The notes under the pieces were generated by a model. That model had not been told where the DNA came from. It saw nothing but the letters and a program-made list of their open reading frames with translations, and ran no database searches. A stretch of 24,293 nucleotides of DNA from Anaerolineales bacterium UBA6663 (GTDB lineage: Bacteria > Chloroflexota > Anaerolineae > Anaerolineales > UBA6663). Of this stretch, positions 20,769 through 24,293 are shown one piece after another; the stretch's first letter is position 1, and each line of letters starts with the position of its first letter. The translations under genes were made by a program, and so were the position numbers. The stretch covers positions 1 through 24,293 of the forward strand of contig DKKP01000211.1 of the NCBI GenBank assembly GCA_002455335.1. The letters are read 5' to 3'.

Positions 20769-22160
20769 TCACGCGCCCTCTGCGGTCGACCGTGCGCGGT
20801 CCGCCGTCCTCCGATCCAGTTCGGCCCGGATCTCGGCGTGCTTCTCGCGCGTGATCGGGTAACGCCACACGGCCCACAAGCTAACCAACAAGCTGAGCGC
20901 ACCCACCGGGCCGACGAGCAGCCGAAGGACGAGGAGCACGTTCTCGGGCTGGATCGGCACAGGCTGCCCCGGGGTCACCCGCAGATAGCCGGCCAGGTCG
21001 AGCATCCAACCCGAAGCGAAGAGGCCAAGCGAGAGCCCCAATTTCTGCAGAAAGACAAAGAAGGCGTAGAACAAACCCTCGCGCCGCTGACCGTGCTCGA
21101 GCTCGTCCTGATCGATGACGTCGGGCAACATGCTCCACGGCACAAGGTAGCCGACAGCGACGCCAACGCCGCCGAAAACCGCCAGGACGTAAAGCGCCGT
21201 GGTCGCGCCCTGGGGGAGCAGCGCGAGCGCGATCAAGGTCACCACGAAGAGGCTCGCGCCGATCAGGTAGACCTTGCGCTTTCCGATCCGCGCGCTGAGC
21301 CGCGCCCAACCAAGCATGGCCAGAAACGCCGTGAACTGCAGCAACAGCAGCACAAAGCCGAAATCCGCTTCGGGCATACCCAGCCAATCGCGGGAAAAGA
21401 TGAACAGGTTCCCCTGCACCAGCTGGAGCGCCAGCCACGCGCCAAGATAGGTCAGCGTGACAAGCCGAAAGGCGCGATTGGCAAAGGCCTGACGCATCCC
21501 CTCGAAGAACCCGATCTCCTCGGATGCGCTCGACGGGCGTTCGGCGTAACCGCGCGTCCCAAGGAACGTCCACCACAGCCCGAGCGTGCTGAGCACGGCC
21601 CAGAAGCCGACGCTGATCGCCGCGCCAAGCGCGCGATTGGGCGCGAAGGCCGCCACGATCTGGCTGTGGAAGAACGCGGCCAGCACGCCGCCGAGGATCG
21701 AGAAGCCAAAGCGATAGGTGTTCAGGCTGGTGCGCTCGTCGTAGTCGGCGGTCAACTCGGGGGTCAGGGCCGTATACGGGACGCCGACCACGGTCAACCC
21801 TGTGTCGACGAGCAACGCGACGACCAGGTAGTACCAGAACAGCCCGTTCGTATCGAGCGGCGGAACGATCCAATGCAGCCAGAACGCCAGGCCGAACGGC
21901 AGCGCGCCGAAGAGCAGCCACGGCCGTCGACGCCCCCAACGGCTGACCGTGCGATCGGTGAGCCAGCCCATCACCGGATCGTTGACCGCGTCCCAGATCT
22001 TGGTCACGAGGAAGATCGTGCCTGCCGGCCCCGGGCGCAGCCCGGCGACGTTCACCAGGAACTCCAGCAGGAAGAACCCGTTGATCGCGGTGAGCACGGC
22101 CGGGCCTAGATCACCCGCGCCAAAGGCCAGCTTGGTCCAGATGGAGAGACGTTTTGGCAT
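20769..22160 (-). CDS. MFS transporter, glycoside-pentoside-hexuronide:cation symporter type
   Basis: This 463-residue protein has twelve predicted membrane helices. It has the GPH/MelB signature in the first cytoplasmic loop (TKIWDAVNDPVMGWLTDRT, then SRWGRRRPWLL). The Asp in WDAVNDP (about D57 and D61) is the cation-site region in MelB. A second GPH feature is GVPYTALTPELTADYDERTSLNTYR. The substrate may be a sugar or glycoside, but related proteins carry lipids, so it is open. ATG 22160 has no ribosome site. An in-frame TTG at 22211 would start inside the AT-rich repeat. A TACAAT box within that repeat (22180-22185) could serve as its -10. Confidence 0.9.
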   Translation of the reverse strand: MPKRLSIWTKLAFGAGDLGPAVLTAINGFFLLEFLVNVAGLRPGPAGTIFLVTKIWDAVNDPVMGWLTDRTVSRWGRRRPWLLFGALPFGLAFWLHWIVPPLDTNGLFWYYLVVALLVDTGLTVVGVPYTALTPELTADYDERTSLNTYRFGFSILGGVLAAFFHSQIVAAFAPNRALGAAISVGFWAVLSTLGLWWTFLGTRGYAERPSSASEEIGFFEGMRQAFANRAFRLVTLTYLGAWLALQLVQGNLFIFSRDWLGMPEADFGFVLLLLQFTAFLAMLGWARLSARIGKRKVYLIGASLFVVTLIALALLPQGATTALYVLAVFGGVGVAVGYLVPWSMLPDVIDQDELEHGQRREGLFYAFFVFLQKLGLSLGLFASGWMLDLAGYLRVTPGQPVPIQPENVLLVLRLLVGPVGALSLLVSLWAVWRYPITREKHAEIRAELDRRTADRARSTAEGA

Positions 22161-22243
22161 TGCTGATTGCTTATTGTTGATTGTAATGGACTGATTGCGA
22201 CGCCTCTGCAATTAGCAATGGGCAATCAGCAATCAGCAATAAT
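22159..22243. repeat. AT-rich inverted-repeat element built from ATTGCTGATTGC units
   Basis: The left arm (22159-22187) and the right arm (about 22212-22240) are inverted copies. They share ATTGCTGATTGCT exactly (13 bp), followed by further imperfect matches. Inside, the hexamer GATTGC and its complement recur several times. The element is clearly more AT-rich than its surroundings. It spans the start of the MFS gene and the stop of the LLM gene. It resembles a small dispersed (REP/MITE-like) element, but a second full copy was not seen in this window. Confidence 0.7.
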
Positions 22244-23215
22244 CCTGTTCCAGCCTACATCATCGACACCGGGTTGATAGGGCTTGTAGAGCGTCAGGCG
22301 ATCGGCCAGGCCGGCGTAACGCGCGCGCAGGAGCGGGCCGAGCGCCACGAGCGGCGCTTCGACCGCAAAGGCGGCGAGCAGGGTGTCATCGATCAGTGCG
22401 GGCATCTCGGCCCAGCGCCCGCGGGCCGCCAGAGCCGACAGCTGCTCGCCGATCTCGGCCCAACCATGATGCGCCAGGACGGCGCGATACGACGGCGTCG
22501 AGGCGTAGAACGCGATCTGCTCACGCACAGTGGCGCGCTCGGCCTCCGCCGTGATCGCAAAGACCGTGGCCGAGAGCACGGGTGCCGGGCCCGAGCCCGC
22601 CCGGCCCTCGACAAGCGCCGGGCGGATGACATCCCGCAGATAAGCCGGGGTGTGGAACGGATGCGCGTGGAAGCCGTCGGCCACCTCGCCCGCCAATTGC
22701 GCCAGCCCTGTGTTCACGCCCGAAAGATAGATCGGGATCTGAGGCTGAGCGATAGGCCCGGGGTTGAAGAAGGGCGTCATCAGCGTCAGCTTGTAGCGCT
22801 CGCCGCGGAAGTTAAGCCGCTGGCCGGTCTGCCAGGCATGCCAGATCGCGCGGATCGCCAGCACCTGTTCGCGCAGCTGGGCCACGGGCGAATCTGGCCA
22901 GGGCATGCCGAAGCGCCGCTCGATGTGCGCCCGCACCTGCGTGCCCAGGCCAAGGATGAAGCGTCCGTCGGATTGGGCTGCCAGATCCCAGGCAAGTTGC
23001 GCCAGCGAAAGCGGGCTACGGGCGAAAGCGATGGCGACGGCTGTACCGAGTTGCAAGCGGCGGGTGTGCTCGGCCGCGAGGGCCAGAGGCAGGAAGGGAT
23101 CGTGCTGCGTCTCGCTGGTCCAGGCCGCGGCGAACCCAACCTGCTCGGCGGCCTGGGCCAGGCTTGGCATCTGCGTCAGCGGCACGGCCATCAAGGCCAC
23201 GTCGAGCAGCATCAT
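22226..23215 (-). CDS. LLM-class F420/flavin-dependent oxidoreductase
   Basis: This 329-residue protein is a bacterial-luciferase-like TIM-barrel enzyme, of the type that usually uses F420 in this subfamily. Typical segments are AAEQVGFAAAWTSETQHDPFLPL near the start, TAVAIAFARSPLSLAQLAWDLAAQSDGRFILGLG, and PQIPIYLSGVNTGLAQLAGEVADGFHAHPF. The physiological substrate is unknown. Two tandem ATG codons (23215 and 23212) sit three bases after a perfect TATAAT. By spacing, the transcript would begin at the second ATG, so 23212 may be the true start. The last five codons and the stop lie inside the AT-rich repeat element at 22159-22243. Confidence 0.87.
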   Translation of the reverse strand: MMLLDVALMAVPLTQMPSLAQAAEQVGFAAAWTSETQHDPFLPLALAAEHTRRLQLGTAVAIAFARSPLSLAQLAWDLAAQSDGRFILGLGTQVRAHIERRFGMPWPDSPVAQLREQVLAIRAIWHAWQTGQRLNFRGERYKLTLMTPFFNPGPIAQPQIPIYLSGVNTGLAQLAGEVADGFHAHPFHTPAYLRDVIRPALVEGRAGSGPAPVLSATVFAITAEAERATVREQIAFYASTPSYRAVLAHHGWAEIGEQLSALAARGRWAEMPALIDDTLLAAFAVEAPLVALGPLLRARYAGLADRLTLYKPYQPGVDDVGWNRIIADC

Positions 23216-23218
23216 CGG

Positions 23219-23224
23219 ATTATA
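23219..23224 (-). promoter_or_regulatory. Consensus -10 box overlapping the LLM oxidoreductase start
   Basis: TATAAT on the minus strand lies 3 bases before ATG 23215 and 6 before ATG 23212. A start seven bases past the box is the A of ATG 23212, giving a leaderless mRNA. No -35 consensus is seen. Confidence 0.55.
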
Positions 23225-23309
23225 GACGTGTCGCTCGGGCCCCACGGCCACGCGTTAACATTGCATCTACAATTGGGTGCTACGCTTTAAGGTCAAGGCG
23301 GCGAAAAAC

Positions 23310-24248
23310 ATGGATTACAAGGATTACTACAAGGTCCTGGGGGTGAGCAAGACGGCTGACGAGAAGGAGATCAAAAGCACCTTCCGCAAGCTGGCTCAGA
23401 AATATCACCCTGACAAGAACCCGGGCGACAAAGCTGCCGAGGACAAGTTCAAGGACATCAACGAAGCCTACGAGGTCCTTGGCGACGCCCAGAAGCGCGC
23501 GCGTTACGATCAGCTCGGTTCGAGCTACACGCAGTGGGAGCGCTCGGGTAAGCCAGGCGGCGGCTTCGATTGGGGTCAGTGGTCGCAGTACGCCGGCGGC
23601 CAGGGCGGCACGCGGGTCGAGTATCAAGACCTAAACGACATGCTCGGCCGCGGCGGCTTTTCGGATTTCTTCAATATGCTCTTCGGCGGCACGCGCGGCT
23701 TCGGCGGCGCGGGTTTTGGGGCGCAGGGGCTCGGCCGCGGCGAGGATGTCGAGCAACCGATCGAGATCTCATTGGCCGAGGCCTACCAGGGCGCGACTCG
23801 CACCCTGACCAAGGGCGGCCGCCGATTGACCGGCAAGATCCCGCGGGGCGCGCGCACCGGCACGAAGGTCCGGATCAAGGGCGAGGGCGGGCCCGGTCAA
23901 CCGCCCGGCGACCTCTACCTGGTGATCTCGGTGCAACCCGACGAACGCTTCACGCGCGACGGCGATGACCTGCGCGTCGAAGTGCCGATCGACCTGTACA
24001 CGGCTGTCCTGGGCGGCGAGGCGCGAGTGCCGACGCTTTCTGGCGACGTGGTGCTTACAGTCCCACCCGAGACGCAGTCGGGCAGAACCTTTCGCCTCTC
24101 GAACCGCGGCATGCCCAAATTGCGCGCGCCAGAAGAACACGGCGATCTGTTGGCCCGCATCGTTGTGCGCGTCCCAACCCATCTCACCGAACGCGAGCGC
24201 GAGCTCTTTCAGGAGTTGGCCGCGCTCCGTCGAGGAACCCAGCACTAA
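23310..24248 (+). CDS. DnaJ/CbpA-type J-domain co-chaperone without zinc fingers
   Basis: This 312-residue protein has an N-terminal J domain (about 5-68) with the HPD motif (33-35) that stimulates DnaK ATPase. A Gly/Phe/Gln-rich region follows (about 75-140), and then two beta-rich client-binding domains (about 145-305, with [21 protein letters not shown]). The CxxCxGxG zinc repeats of canonical DnaJ are absent, so it is a type II J protein, as is E. coli CbpA. ATG 23310 has AAGGCGG about eight bases upstream. A GTG at 23277 would add 11 basic residues before the J domain. A TACAAT at 23268-23273 is a likely -10 box. It is divergent from the LLM gene. DnaK and GrpE are not in the window. Confidence 0.93.
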   Translation: MDYKDYYKVLGVSKTADEKEIKSTFRKLAQKYHPDKNPGDKAAEDKFKDINEAYEVLGDAQKRARYDQLGSSYTQWERSGKPGGGFDWGQWSQYAGGQGGTRVEYQDLNDMLGRGGFSDFFNMLFGGTRGFGGAGFGAQGLGRGEDVEQPIEISLAEAYQGATRTLTKGGRRLTGKIPRGARTGTKVRIKGEGGPGQPPGDLYLVISVQPDERFTRDGDDLRVEVPIDLYTAVLGGEARVPTLSGDVVLTVPPETQSGRTFRLSNRGMPKLRAPEEHGDLLARIVVRVPTHLTERERELFQELAALRRGTQH

Positions 24249-24293
24249 AGCCGTCGAGCATCCGAGACCGACGCGAGGCCAGGGCAGCGCCCC

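Noticed and set aside
1..24293. Frequent CGATCG/GATCG words, as in a HIP1-like signal
   Set aside because: They are spread through coding regions and fit GC-rich codon use (Ile ATC, Asp GAT followed by CG). Without a count against a background model I cannot claim enrichment.

Overview
The window is a GC-rich bacterial segment that most resembles a Chloroflexota (Anaerolineae/Caldilineae-like) genome. This placement is an inference. It rests on Thr/Pro-rich linkers followed by YLPxxxN-type motifs in secreted proteins, an F420-type LLM oxidoreductase, an M19 dipeptidase with a DAHQDLAWN start, and several -10 boxes that sit directly against start codons. No rRNA, tRNA, CRISPR array, transposase or phage gene was seen.

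The left part (1-1316) is the 5' portion of a minus-strand gene for a secreted LamG-type lectin-fold protein. It carries a Thr/Pro linker and the start of a second, almost identical LamG module, and it runs off the window edge.

The core (1479-15595) is a twelve-gene minus-strand glycan/exopolysaccharide locus. In transcription order it encodes a hexapeptide-repeat acyltransferase, a GT2 glycosyltransferase with membrane tail, a B12-binding radical SAM protein, an O-antigen ligase/polymerase-like membrane protein with TPR-like tail, a Gfo/Idh sugar dehydrogenase, a DPM1-like GT2, a WecB/WbpI-type UDP-sugar 2-epimerase, an FAD amine-oxidase-like protein, a GT-C membrane glycosyltransferase, an acyl carrier protein, an SDR reductase and an acyl-adenylating ligase. 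The last eight form one unit from a good sigma70-like promoter (9978-10006) to a perfect 13-bp hairpin (1479-1509), with several start/stop overlaps. The working model is that the epimerase and dehydrogenase make an unusual (perhaps diacetamido-uronic) sugar nucleotide. The GT2 enzymes would load sugars on a polyprenyl carrier, the GT-C enzyme would use them outside the membrane, and the ACP/SDR/ligase trio would supply an acyl group, possibly for the hexapeptide acyltransferase. The substrates are not readable from sequence.

The right part (15687-24293) is a mosaic of short units. It holds a secreted CBM9-like/DNRLRE protein with a strong intrinsic terminator, a NarL-type response regulator, and a three-gene dipeptidase/4-TM/VanZ operon. 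A low-molecular-weight phosphatase follows, with a perfect operator-like palindrome. Then come a GPH-type MFS transporter and an LLM flavin oxidoreductase flanking an AT-rich inverted-repeat element, and finally a J-domain co-chaperone without zinc fingers. Three genes here look leaderless.

No stretch above 300 bases lacks a gene. The largest gaps are 17266-17495, which holds the response-regulator promoter, and 1317-1541, which holds a terminator and a palindrome.
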